A stretch of 64,000 bases of DNA from Cryptomeria japonica. Lineage: Eukaryota > Streptophyta > Pinopsida > Cupressales > Cupressaceae. The stretch covers positions 373,076,998 to 373,140,997 of the forward strand of contig NC_081407.1 of the NCBI RefSeq assembly GCF_030272615.1. Reading direction: 5' to 3'. The notes beneath the pieces were generated by a model. That model was given only the letters and a program-made list of their open reading frames with translations. It was not told the origin of the DNA and searched no databases. The position numbers and the translations under genes are program-made. Below, in pieces: positions 9,543-21,172 of the stretch (position 1 is the stretch's first letter; the number at the start of each line of letters is the position of its first letter).

Positions 9543-11103
9543 AAACCTAATGAAAATGTACAAAAAATATTTGATTGTTTCCTTCTATTATTTATTAAAA
9601 TGACAAATAAATCCCCCAAGTCTCTATGTGTATGCCAAAAAATTTGTTGTTCAACTAAGAGCTAATGGTGTGATAATCTCACATAATCATGTAGTCAAGG
9701 ACAATTCTTAGAAGGAAAAAAACTACTTGACCAGTGATAAATTTAAAAGCATTTATTTGGATACTATGTTTTGCTCCTCTAGAATCCTTTGAAAAACCTC
9801 TACAAGAATTTGATATGGATACAAAGAGGGTGAGTAGTTACCTATATTAGTGGAATAAAGAAGATATGGTCTTGTAATGGAAGTTAAGGAGGAAGGCTCT
9901 TGTGGTAAATTATAGGGGTTAAAATTTTGAAGATTAATTTTCCAATTTTGTGTCTTCTTCAAAGGGTTTTCTTTATATTTTCTTTATATATTTTATAGGA
10001 AGATATTGGGCCTTCTCCATAGTTTCAAGTTGCAACTATTGATGAATTTAATTAGATTATGATTGGAAAGTGAATATGTTTTTCTAAACAAGAGCTAGTA
10101 GATTGTGGTAGTTTAGCCAACTAGGGATGCAATGGTGATAGTGTGGCTAATTACCCTTGTAACACTCTAGAATGTGCCTCACGCATAAACAGGTTCACTT
10201 TTATTTACCCATTTTTCCTTGGTTGAGTCAATATGTTTTAGTTTTAGATTTTATTTTGCTTGAAATTATACTAATTTCTTAATAGATATTGTATATTTTT
10301 ACTTATTTCTTGTCATAATAGTATATTGATAAACGTATTTGAAAGAGGGTTAATCATCAACACAAGTGCTATAAGGTAGACAAAGAACACTTTGAGTTAT
10401 CAAATAAACATACTAAAGAAACAAAAGAGAAAAAAATTAGAAAATGATAAAAATAAAAAAGTAGTAGAAAGTACCAATTTCGTAAAAAATCACTTGATTA
10501 GCAATCTACTCCTCTTACGGTTAAGCCAAATTACATTTGGATTTGTTGGCAATATTCTCTTTCCATGAAGAATCATGCCAAAGACTATAGTCTTGTTTTG
10601 ACACTAGATGTTTAGTATTTTATAATACCTTAGTGGGAGACATTAATTTGGTGTGGTAGATCACCATGTGAGAGGCCACAAAGGGATATTTTTTAAAAAA
10701 ATCTTTGCTATTATTAAACAAAATTTACTTATGCATACCTCAACATTATATAGACTTGAAAATTCCCCTTTTTGGTTGACTTCAATGAACCCTTAAGTTC
10801 TCTATAAAGTAGACAACCTTTCACAATTAGACTCACTTTGGTTGTACTTGTATCATAAATATTTTTCCTTGTTATTTCCTTCGTCTAAAGTGTGACAAAC
10901 CTACTAGTTCACTAACTGAAAAATATCCTAACCTTTTTATGAACAAATAATACTATTATTTGAAAATATATTCTCATAAGGAAGATTTATTTTTATAGCA
11001 TAAACAGATGGAAGATAGAAATTCAATCATTTACAATATAGAAAATTATTTAAAATATACCAAATTTTTTCATTATTCCCCTTGTATTAGAAGAGGTCAT
11101 TTG
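9543..11103. other. AT-rich stretch, no gene recognised
   Basis: No domain-bearing frame was found. A TGTAACACTC at 10170 resembles a gypsy LTR start, but no partner end or internal region was seen. Confidence 0.6.
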
Positions 11104-11280
11104 TTTTTGATAATGGAAAATATGTTTTGAAGGGGCCTCAAATCCCTTTAAAATGATCAATAGTTGTTTTCAAAAGATAAACAAACTAAGACAAACAACA
11201 AACCAACAACAACAAAAAAAAACCAAATAGCAAAAAAAAGAAAAATAGGGCAAGAGCCCGAACCAACCTACTAGAAATAT
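11104..11280 (-). mobile_element. LINE 3'-tail fragment
   Basis: On the minus strand this ends in a short stem (AAAGGG...CCCTTC), then AAAAC and a (T)TATCAAAA-like tail, preceded by T-rich sequence. The same arrangement occurs at 47337-47495 and at 63010-63210. The form is typical of plant L1-type LINE 3' ends, which insert as short 5'-truncated pieces. No clear flanking duplication was identified at this copy. Confidence 0.5.
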
Positions 11281-11344
11281 TTCATAATCTTGGTAGCTTC
11301 CATATCCTTATGCATGATCTTGTCATGCATGTTTTTGACCTCTT

Positions 11345-13035
11345 TAATCTAGAGAGGGTTAGAGGGTTAGAGAGGGTGTGATGGAAAGCTGATGATGTAG
11401 ATGGTAAAGAGAGAATAAAATTAGTAGGGAAGGGAGAGAGAGATGGGGATATGGAGGGAGAGGGAGATAGAGAGGGAGACGGGAAGAAAATAATGGAGAT
11501 GCCTATAAATGGGAGGGAGGGATAAGAGAAGAGATGAAATAATAAAGAGAGAGAATAGTATGAGGGGACTGAGAGAGAGGTAGACATAGAGGGACTACAA
11601 GACCTAGGGAAGGAGATGATGCAGAGGTGGGGGGAAAGTGAGAAGAGGAGGAGAGAGTTCAAAAATAAATGGGGGTAAAGGGGGAGGGAGATATAGGGGA
11701 AGAGAGAGGGAGATAACTAGAGAGAGGACAAATAGATAGGTGAGAGAACTATATTGGGAAAGAGAGATGAGAGACCTAGATGACAAGAGAGAGGATTGAG
11801 ATGGATATAGGGGGGGAGAGAGAGGTGAGTAATGAGACATGATGCGGATGTAGATAGGTGGAGGATAAGGAAGTGGTAAACCTAGAGTGGTGAGAGAGTG
11901 TTGATGACCTATAATGTAGAGAGAGAGAGAATAAAAGAGGAAGAGAGAATAAAAAAGTGGGGAAGTGAGATATATATGGGGGTATGTATGAATCGAGATG
12001 TAAAGAGGGAGAGGGGAAGAAATGAAGGGAGAGACCTAGAGAAGGGAGGGAGGGAGAAGAGAAGAGATAGAAGAACAAAGAGAGGAGTAAGAGGGGATGG
12101 ATGGAGAGGTAGACATGGAGGGAGTGAGAGACCTATGGAAGGAGGAGATAAAGAGGTTAGGGGAGGAAGAGAAAAGGAGGGAGTTCATAAAGGGATAGGG
12201 TTAAGAAGGAGGGAGAGAGAGGTAGAGAGGGACATAGAGAACTATAGAGGGGGCATATAGATAGGTGAGAGACCTAGATGGCCAGAGAGGAGTGAGATAG
12301 ATAGAGGGGGATAAAGAGAGGTGGGTAACGAGGCCTATATGTAGAGGTAGATAGGTGGAGAGGAAGGGAGGGAGAAAAATAGAGAGGGGAGATATGGTGG
12401 GATGTAGAAGTAATGACCTAGATAATGAAGATAGAGAACAAGAAAGGAAGAGAGAAGACGAGAGAGTGGGAGATGGAGATAGAGAGGGAGAGAGGAAGAA
12501 AGTAAGGTAGAGACCTGGAGAGGGGAGGGAGGGAGAATAGAAGAGATAGAAGAACAAAGAGATGAGTAAGAGGAGATGGATAGAGAGGTAGACATGGAGG
12601 GACTGTGAGACCTAGAGAATGAGGAGATAGAAAGGTTTGGAGAGAGAGAGAGAGAGAAGAGAGGGAAAGAGTTCATAAATAGATAGAGGTAAGGAGAAGG
12701 GAGAGAAAGGTGGAGAGGGAGAGAGATAACTAGAGGGTGGACAATTAGATAAGTGAGAAACCTAGAGGGGAAGAGAAAGGTGGGTAATAATATAGGGAGG
12801 GAGAGACAGTGAGGTGAATAGTGAGAGAGGGACAACCCTAGATATGGGGAGAGAGAGGATAAAAGGGATAGGTAGTGACCAAGAGACAGGAGTGGGACAG
12901 GAGAGAAACAATAAGGGAGTGAGAGAGAAGAGAGAGGGAGAGAGTCAAGGATAAAGAAGAGAGAGGGACAAGAGAGGGAGAGAGATATGTCTAGAGTTTG
13001 GGGAAGATATAGAGAGCAAGATACATAGCTAAAGA
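11345..13035. repeat. purine-rich tandem array, period about 0.5 kb
   Basis: The top strand is almost wholly G and A for 1.7 kb. It is not just simple (GA)n: landmark strings recur in the same order. GGTAGACAT occurs at 11579, 12108 and 12587, and GTTCA (within GAGTTCA) at 11657, 12183 and 12671, so the larger unit is about 480-530 bp and present about three times. Long open frames on the minus strand encode only Ser/Leu/Pro low-complexity peptides and are artefacts of the bias. Confidence 0.8.
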
Positions 13036-13266
13036 ATGCTAATGGGATCATGTTGATTATTGAAATTTGACATGTCGATAATTGAAATTTGACTGTTTGA
13101 AATTTTATATGATCCTCTAAAAACTAGAATCTACTTTATAAGTCCTATAGAGCTATACTTAAATTTTATATTTCATGTATATAGTCTCCTTTAGGGGTGG
13201 ATTTAACTTGTGCCAAGATTGAAAAATCTACACACTCACAAAACCTTCACATTGGACAATGCAGAA

Positions 13267-13448
13267 CATTTGGCACTCGCCAAATGCAAAAAAATGACTT
13301 TTCACATTTGACGAGCACCAAATTTGGCGTGCACCAAATATGAAAATTTAAATTTTGCATTTGGCGAGCGCTAAATTTGGCGCATGCCAAATGTGAAAAT
13401 TCAAAATTTTGAATTTGGCGAGCACCAAATTTGGCGCTTGCCAAATGG
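13267..13448. repeat. array of nested palindromes, 54-bp period
   Basis: A leading hairpin (13267-13286) has perfect 8-bp arms CATTTGGC/GCCAAATG and a 4-nt loop. It is followed by units beginning near 13305, 13359 and 13413, each carrying TTTGGCGAG, then CCAAATTTGGCG or a variant, then GCCAAAT. The spacing is close to 54 bp. No coding potential was seen. Confidence 0.75.
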
Positions 13449-13626
13449 TTTTCTTGTGAGAATACGAACCCTTTGGGTTGGATTTGCCTTGGGCATCAAA
13501 CCCATAGGTTTGGATGACCTTTTCATGCCAATGACACATTTTTATGAAAAAGTAAGAAGTGGCACCTTTTTGGTACCACAACTTGGTGCACTTACCCAGA
13601 AGAGAGTTCATTTAGAATTTCAAAAA

Positions 13627-14561
13627 ATGAGAGGGAGATGAGAGAGATACAAGAGTAGGAGAAAGAGTTGGATGAGATTGAAGTACTTATTTCTTGGAGA
13701 TTGGCTAAGGGAACTGGTAAGTATGATGGAAAGTTACATTTGAAATGTTTTTCTTGTAATAAGATAGGACATTTTGCTTCTAGGTGTCCTGAAATAATGT
13801 CTAGTTATGATAAGCATGAAAGACATGATAGATTTTATATGCATGATAGATATGAGAAGCATGACAAGCCCTACCAAAAGAACATAAATCAAAAGAGATG
13901 CTATTATGCTACTAATGAAGGTGTGATAGATGAAGAATCGATCAATAGGAATTCAAGAGATGAATTTGTATTTATTGCTATCAAGGACAATGATCTAGTA
14001 ATAGTGAATCCTACAAGATGCATTGTTGAGGACAAAGCTTTGGATGCTAAGATTGAAGAAAAAGATGAATGGGTAATTGACAACAGTTGTTCACATCATA
14101 TGATAGGTGATAAAAGTAAATTTGTGAATATGGAAAGGTATGATGGTGTTACAGTAAGATTTGGAGATGATAAAGCTTGTGTGATTCGTGGTAGATGTTC
14201 TATATCTTTTGATGGTAAGAATAATACTGATGATTTATTATATGTTGAAGGTTTAAAGCATAATTTTTTGAGTGTTGGATAGATGGTTGACAAGGGATAT
14301 GATTTGCAATTCAAGAATGGTAAATGCAAGATTCTAAATGCCTCCAGAATAGAGATTGCAACAGGGACTAAAACTAAAGGTAATATCTTTCACTTAAATG
14401 TTGGTGAGAAAAGTTGTTTGATTGCTCAGATTGATGAAAGTTGGTTGTGGCATAGGAGGATGTTTCATGTTAATTTTGACTGCATGATAAGGATAATTTC
14501 TACTCAAGTTGTTAGAGATTTGGCTAATATTGTGAAGCCCTATAATCTGATATGTAAAGAA
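13627..14561 (+). pseudogene. element D gag zinc knuckle, protease, pre-integrase
   Basis: A CCHC knuckle (CFSCNKIGHFASRC, 13746-13787) marks the end of gag. The protease region follows, but its active site reads DNS where copia elements have DSG, so it is probably dead. A TAG at 14280-14282 falls where related element H has CAG. The pre-integrase block then runs to 14561 (WLWHRRM and the first Cys of the zinc-binding pair), where element A interrupts it. Upstream of 13627 the gag N-terminus is absent. Confidence 0.85.
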
Positions 14562-15885
14562 TTTTGGCAACAATAATGAAGGAAAAATGAGAGGGGGGGT
14601 AAATTAGTTTTCTACTGGATCTACAAACTCAACCATAAATACAAATCTAATAAATTGCAGCAACAAAAAGGGTAAGCAATTTAATAACACAACACACAAC
14701 ACCAATATTTTGAGATGGAAAACCTGATTAAGGGAAAAACCACACTGGGAACCTAGTCACAATAAGATGATACTCTACAGTAGTATGTGAAAATAATTAC
14801 AATGGGGAATGCACATGCATTTAGGCACACTACCTAGAGCTCACTGTCAAGATATAATAACCCAGGAGGATACAACCCTCAGGGAAGTCTCACTAACTTA
14901 CAAAAAGATTCAGACTACAATCCGAAAGAATTGAACTGTAGTAATAGCATATGCTAATGCCTGAGGATAGTTCCAGTTAAGCACATTTATTTTCTCTACA
15001 ACACCAATCTCTTCTTAATACACCACATCAAAAGATGAATCCTTTCTTGCACATACACCACTCTTTGATAATTCAAACACAACCTCGATACCCAAATTAC
15101 ATGACAATATCACCTATTTATATAATCCATCAACCTTGACAACAAGGTTCGCTAAACCCTCAACTCACAATTACAAAATTACATCACACAATACAAAAAT
15201 GGACCACCGGACCAATATAATGATATACATAATATAACATGAACCTAAATCAAATTCTCAAATTCTCCTCTTCACTGGTAATCATGCCAAGATCAACCAC
15301 AACACACTACACCATCAGGAAAACCACATAACACGAAGAACATCATCGGATCAGCAAAATCATCAAGAAATCACACAACGATCAATGAAAATAAACAAAA
15401 GAAATAGGAAACAATTAGGAAACACCAGCAAGCATGTTAGCATCATCAGTAATAGCTGCCCCAAGACCACTTATCAAATCTTTATCGATCAACTTCTGAA
15501 ACTCAAGAACACTTAAACAACAACAACCATCACGAAGAAAGATAAATTGCGAAGAACCAAATAATGAACCATTTGAAATGAAGATACACAAGAACATCCT
15601 AAATAATCTCCCAAAATATTAGCTCAAGGTCTGATCACACCATAATATACTTGAGGAAATAGTGAAATCAGAAAAGCATTGATAACAAAAACAACTGCAA
15701 ACCAGATCATATGATATAATCAATTAGGATTTTCGAATCACCAAAACCAATATAGAAGAGTATAATGATACTAGAAATACTCCATACACCAAACATGACT
15801 CCAATAAACCAATTAGCAGTCACAAGAGTAGGGATATGTTGACATTAATGATAACAACATATCCTAACAGCAACAATGTTCAACA
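14562..15885 (-). repeat. element A 3' LTR
   Basis: It matches the LTR at 36136-37463 along its length, including blocks such as CACAACACCA and ACCTATTTATA. On the minus strand it starts TGTTGAACA next to a polypurine tract, which identifies it as the 3' copy. Its far end has lost the exact terminus (TTTTGG instead of TGTTGG on the plus strand). Confidence 0.85.
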
Positions 15886-16034
15886 ATCTCCCCCTTTGGC
15901 ATTGATGGCAACATATGAATGTGGAAAACAATCAATGCAAAGAAAGAAAACATCTCCAACAAACTCCCCTTAAGATCAAGTAGATAAAACAATTTTTCAC
16001 ATGCTTCTCTCCCCCTTTGGCAACAATGCCAAAG
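15886..16034 (-). promoter_or_regulatory. element A polypurine tract and upstream duplicate
   Basis: The plus-strand-priming tract CCAAAGGGGGAGAT (minus strand, 15886-15899) directly abuts the LTR. A second AAAGGGGGAG box with the same CCAAAG-type surroundings lies at 16009-16034. Primer use of the second is not shown by sequence alone. Confidence 0.8.
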
Positions 16035-16268
16035 ATTTAGAGAACAAAAAACCAAACTTACTCCCCCCCATGGATAAAAAAATCATAATTCTCTCCTCAA
16101 ACACATTGACTACTCCAGTAGAGTAGCATCACCAAATCATCAATCCAGACAAAAGGATAAGATTGTGAAGTCCACCGGATTGATGCAACTCAATGCATCT
16201 AGTTCTCATCAAGAGGGATAGATACCCCTAATTTGTCCCTCAAATAGACAAATGTATCTGCAGGAAAA

Positions 16269-19200
16269 GACTTAGTGAAAATATCAGCAATTTATTCCTT
16301 TGTAGACACATACTCCAACTTCACTTCCTCTTCACTAGATTTTTCTCTCAAGAAATGATATTTGATTGACACATGTTTAGTCTTTGAATGTTGCACTACT
16401 TTATTTGACACATTAATAGCACTGGTATTATCACAATATATGAAAATAGGCTCATCATAGATAACTCTGATATCCTTCAACATTTTCTTCATCCAAACTA
16501 CCTGAGTGCAGTTACTAGGAACAACAATACTCAACTTCAGCAGTAGATAGGGATATTGAATCTTGTTTCTTGCTATCCCATGAAATAGATTTCTTACCTA
16601 AAAAGAATACACCACCAGAGCTACTCTTCTGGTCATCAACATCACCAGTCCAATCAACATCAGTGTAAGCACATAAAATGAAATCATCATTCCTCAGATA
16701 CCACATACCATAATCCACAATTCCTTTTAATTATATGAATATCCTTTTTACAACAGTGACATGACTCTCTTTCAAATCAGCTTGATATTTAGAAGCCATG
16801 CACACAACATGCATAATGTTAGGTCTAGTCCAAGTCAAGTATCGCAGTCCACCAACCATAGATTTGTATAAAGACTGATTAACTTTCAAAGATTCATCAT
16901 TTTTAGATATTTTTTCAACTAGTCACCATAGGAGTTCCAACCGATTTAGAGTCATCTAACCCAAACTTCTTCAGCAATTCCTTCACATATTTAGTTTGAG
17001 ATATAAAAATACCTTTTCCAATTTGTGAAATATACAAACCTAAGAAAATTTCATTTCACCTATCATAGACATCTCAAATTCTTTCTGTATATCACCAGCA
17101 AACTTCATGCTCAAGTCATCATCTCCTCCAATGATAATATCATCAACAAAGACTTCAACAATCAAAATGTTATCATTCTCAATCTTGAAATACAAATTAC
17201 TATTAGTAGTACCTTTGTTAAATCCTAATTTTAATAAATACCTATCCAATCTAGCACACTAGGCTCTAGGGGCCTGTTTCAATCCATAGAGAGATTTATT
17301 CAATTTGCATACCATGCCTCCATCATCTGATAATGAAAATCCATTAGGTTTCTCCATGTAGACTTCTTCCTCAAGATCACCATTCAAAAAAGATGACTTG
17401 ACATCAATCTGATATACCTTGAAATCCTTATAGGTAGCATATGCAAGCAATAATCTAATAGCTTCAAATCTAGCTACTGGAGTAAAAGTCTCCTCATAAT
17501 CAATCCCTTCTTTTTGTGAATATCCTTTACATACCAATCTTTCTTTATTTATAATGACTTCACCAACTTCATTCAATTTGTTCCCAAATACCCATTTAGT
17601 ACCAATCACATTCTTATCTTTAGGTCTAGGCACAAATTCCCATGTGTTATTCTTTTCAATCTGATTCAATTCTTCTTCCATAGCCCTTATCCAATTGTCA
17701 TCTTTGCAAGTTTCAACAACATCTTTAGGTTCAATTTTAGAAATCAAACATACATCTTCAACAACTATCCTTCTTCTAGTCATCATTTGTTTATTTTTAT
17801 CTCTAATAATCTGATTTTCAGAATGATTCAATCTTACATACCTTAGAGTCTTCCGATTACTCTAATTTTTAGGTTCATGTACCTCTCCACCAGCAACAAC
17901 AATATCTAGATTAACTGTCTCTATCAGATCATTCTTTTTTAGCTCTTTAGTCTGAATAGGCATTAGAACAATATAGTGACCATCATCATACTTGCATGCT
18001 CTGATATATTTCTCATAGTTCTCATCAACCTTCACATTTGCACTTTCCACTATCTTCCTCAATCTCTTATTGTAGCATCGGTAGGATTTGCTCTTTTTTG
18101 AATATCTCAACAAATTTCCTTCATCACTTCTTGCATCAAACTTTTCTATATCCTAATCCCTCTTGATATAATACTTGCCACCAAATTTTTAAAAATATCT
18201 CACATTAGGAACATGACCAAACCATAGCTCATAAGGGGTCTTACCGATATCACCTTTAATATGAACTTGGTTGAATGTTTAAACAATAGTACTAGAAACT
18301 TATCTCCAATAGATCTTCAAAACATTCCCTTCAATCAACATAGTCCTTGTAACATCTAAGATAACTTTGACCTTCCTTTCAACAACTCCATTCTGCTATG
18401 GGGTTCTAGGAGCATATAATTGTTTTCTAATCCCATGCTTCTCACATAATGAATAAAATTCATCGAAACAAAATTCTCCTCCTCTATTAGATATCAGACA
18501 TTTCACCTTCAGTCCTATCTCAGTCTCAACCTTTGCTTTGAATATCTTGAAATTTGTCTAATGGTTCTCATTTTTCCTTCAAAAAGACAACCCACATCAT
18601 CCTGGAATAATAATCATTAGTAACATAAAGTATCTATCACCCTGCACACTCCTAATGTTTTTAGGTCCACATAGGTCAGTATGCACAAGATCTAGCAATC
18701 CAGCAGATGTATATTGCTTTCTCTTGAAAGAAATTCTTGTTTGCTTACCCATCTAAAATTCCTTACATACCAGATTAGCAGGCTTAACAATTTTAGGCAA
18801 ATCTCTAACAGCTTGAATAGAGCTAATCTTAATCATTGAATCAAAATTAACATGATACATTCTCCTATACCACAACCAAATTTCATCAATCTAAGCAATC
18901 AAGCAAATTTTCTCACCAGCATTCCAATGAAAGATATTACCTTCAGTCTTAGTTCTAGATGCAATCTCTATACCAAAGGCATTTAGGATCTTGCATTTAC
19001 TATTCTTAAATTGTAAATCATAACTTTTGTCAACCATCTATCCAACACTCAAAAGATTATGCTTCAAACCTTCAACATACAAGACATCATCAATGTTATG
19101 CTTACCATCAAAGGAAATAAAACCTCTATCATAGATCACATAGGCTTTTTCATCTCCAAATCTTACTATTCCACCACCATATGTTTCCATACTCAAACAT

Positions 19201-19536
19201 TTTCTTTTATCACTAGTCATATATGTGAACAACCACTGTCAATCACTCATTCATATTTCTCTTCTACTTTAGTAGCTAAAGATTTATTCTCAATAGTGCA
19301 ACTTGTGGAATAAACAAATACCAGTCCATCTTCTATGATAGAAATAAACACTACTTCATCTGCTTCTGATTCTTCATCTGTAACACCTTCATCAACAACA
19401 TAGTAACAGTTCTTCTGATGCTTATACTTCTAGTTAGACTTGTAAGGATTATCATACTTCTCATGCTTCTCATATCTATCATTCCTATCATTCTTATCAA
19501 ATTTTTCATGCTTATCATATTTAGCCATTCTCTTTG
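16269..19536 (-). pseudogene. element A pol: protease, integrase, RT, RNase H (broken)
   Basis: Read right to left: gag/protease junction near 19500-19230 (VIDSGCSH with a nearby frameshift and stops), pre-integrase 19030-18780, a heavily mutated integrase core 18700-18230, reverse transcriptase 17831-17040 ([16 protein letters not shown], catalytic FVDDII) and RNase H 16718-16292 (YTDVDW, CDNTSAI). TAG stops stand at 19038-19040, the same codon as in element D, and at 18891-18893 where D has CAG. The protease, RT and RNase H motifs survive but no continuous protein can be made. Confidence 0.88.
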
Positions 19537-20904
19537 TGTTAGTCCCAACTAGTGTTGAGAGGGGAGGGGTGAATCAACACTTTACTAGTTTTACAAAATT
19601 AAAACCTTTTAACTGAAGACTACACTAAATTAATATTCATCAATATAAACAGTTATTGCAGAAGAACATGTATGCATGAAAAGATACACAGTAACACGAA
19701 GATTTATCTCGTGGAAACCCAAATGGGAGAAAACCACGGTATGAGTAGAAACTCACAAAATTTGCACTCTTTTGGAGTATGCTCAGTGAGGAGCCATCCC
19801 TATTAGGATATTACAAAGACACTTCTAGGTGCCACTCAGTTAAGGGATTTTATTTAAGGCTTGTTAGGGCATTTACCCTGTTACAGGTAGCCTTTTTAAA
19901 GGTCTTAGGATCATCAATTAAGATATCACTTGGTTAAGGGATTTTACAAAGGGACCTGTTAAAGTCCACTCGGTTAATGGTTTTTGAGTTGCAATGGTTA
20001 GAAAGCACCAAGAAGTTGATCTGTTGGAATAGCTACTGATAGCTTGATCAAATCACAATCAAAATCATACTTTGTCTCCACCGATTGTATCTACTCTGCA
20101 CTACATTGGTCCTCTGCTCATACCCTTGTCTCTGTACCCTACCGGTCTACTTCACACACACTCTCCTCTGTGAAATCATTTAGCACTTCTTCACTCTTCA
20201 CTCTACACTTCAAATCACCTCTTACAAGATTTGCACTTTGCAAATTTTTTGATCAAAAAGGTTTTGTATGAACTCAAAACACTTTATACAGTCTCTGTTG
20301 TCACCTTCAGGTGTTTCCTTAATCAATGCAATCACAGATCTCAGTAGATTTCAAATTCAAATCTTCCTCCTCTTTCTCTACATGCCCTGCAACAATTTTG
20401 CCAGCTACTCAATGAAATTTGCCACTGCATCCCCCAAAGATAGTAACTTTTGGGTTAAGTTCAGTCTTTTAAATGTGAACTAGAAAATCCGCAAGTAATC
20501 ATGGCTTAACTGCATGATAACTAAAGTTGACTTCACCAACCTTTAGTTTGGCATTGACACAAACTCATTGACTCACCTTTTACCATCACAACTGTGTAAT
20601 CGATCACCATTCAGAGATTTATGATGACCACCTATTTTCCTTCTTCTTTACCAGTATACACTGCGCTCTTCATTATTGGTTCATCCTTTGATGCTGATTT
20701 GTAGTGCTTCCATCAAGCCCCTTTTCCTATTTGCCAATGAGGTTCCGATTTGCATACAACCTCAAGCCTTCTTGCCTAAGTCACCTTTTCTACTAAGATA
20801 CACCACTCCATGGGTACCACTCCACCAGTCAGTGTTAGACATAGATGACAAATCTAAGCTAATAGACTGGTTCTCTAGATTAACCAGTTTTGTCAATACC
20901 AAGA
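19537..20904 (-). repeat. element B 3' LTR
   Basis: At 1368 bp it matches 32706-34244 closely but lacks a segment of about 164 bp found there. Plus-strand left end TGTTAGTCCCAACT is preserved; the right end reads CCAAGA for CCAACA. Confidence 0.88.
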
Positions 20905-21172
20905 ATCCCCCCCTTTGGCATTAATGGCAACAGTTCAAAAATTGTCTTATCAGTTGCTTCTGCATGTACTTTCTTCATTTCTTTCTTTATTTATGTACAG
21001 GTCATTACTTCTACTCTGAGTAATGAATATCTCCCCCTAACACTAGAAATACTTTGTTTCAACAACTTCATCTCAACACTACTTACCAATACTCACACTA
21101 TAATCATATCTCCCCCTTTGACAACAATGCCAAAGATGTATTTCAATACACTTACAAGGCTGCTCCCCCTAA
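20905..21172 (-). promoter_or_regulatory. element B polypurine tract and extra GGGGGAG boxes
   Basis: The tract next to the LTR (minus-strand CCAAAGGGGGGGATT, 20905-20925) is the expected plus-strand primer. Further AGGGGGAG boxes on the minus strand lie near 21031, 21110 and 21161. Confidence 0.75.

Noticed and set aside
10160-10200. TGTAACACTC as a gypsy LTR start
   Set aside because: No matching LTR end, primer site, gag or second copy was found in the window.
11282-13051. Several long open frames on the minus strand
   Set aside because: They encode only Ser, Leu, Pro, Tyr and Phe in low-complexity order because the strand is pyrimidine-rich; no domain or start context supports a gene.
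13247-13448. CRISPR array
   Set aside because: The units are palindromic and contiguous without unique spacers, and the context is a plant nuclear genome.
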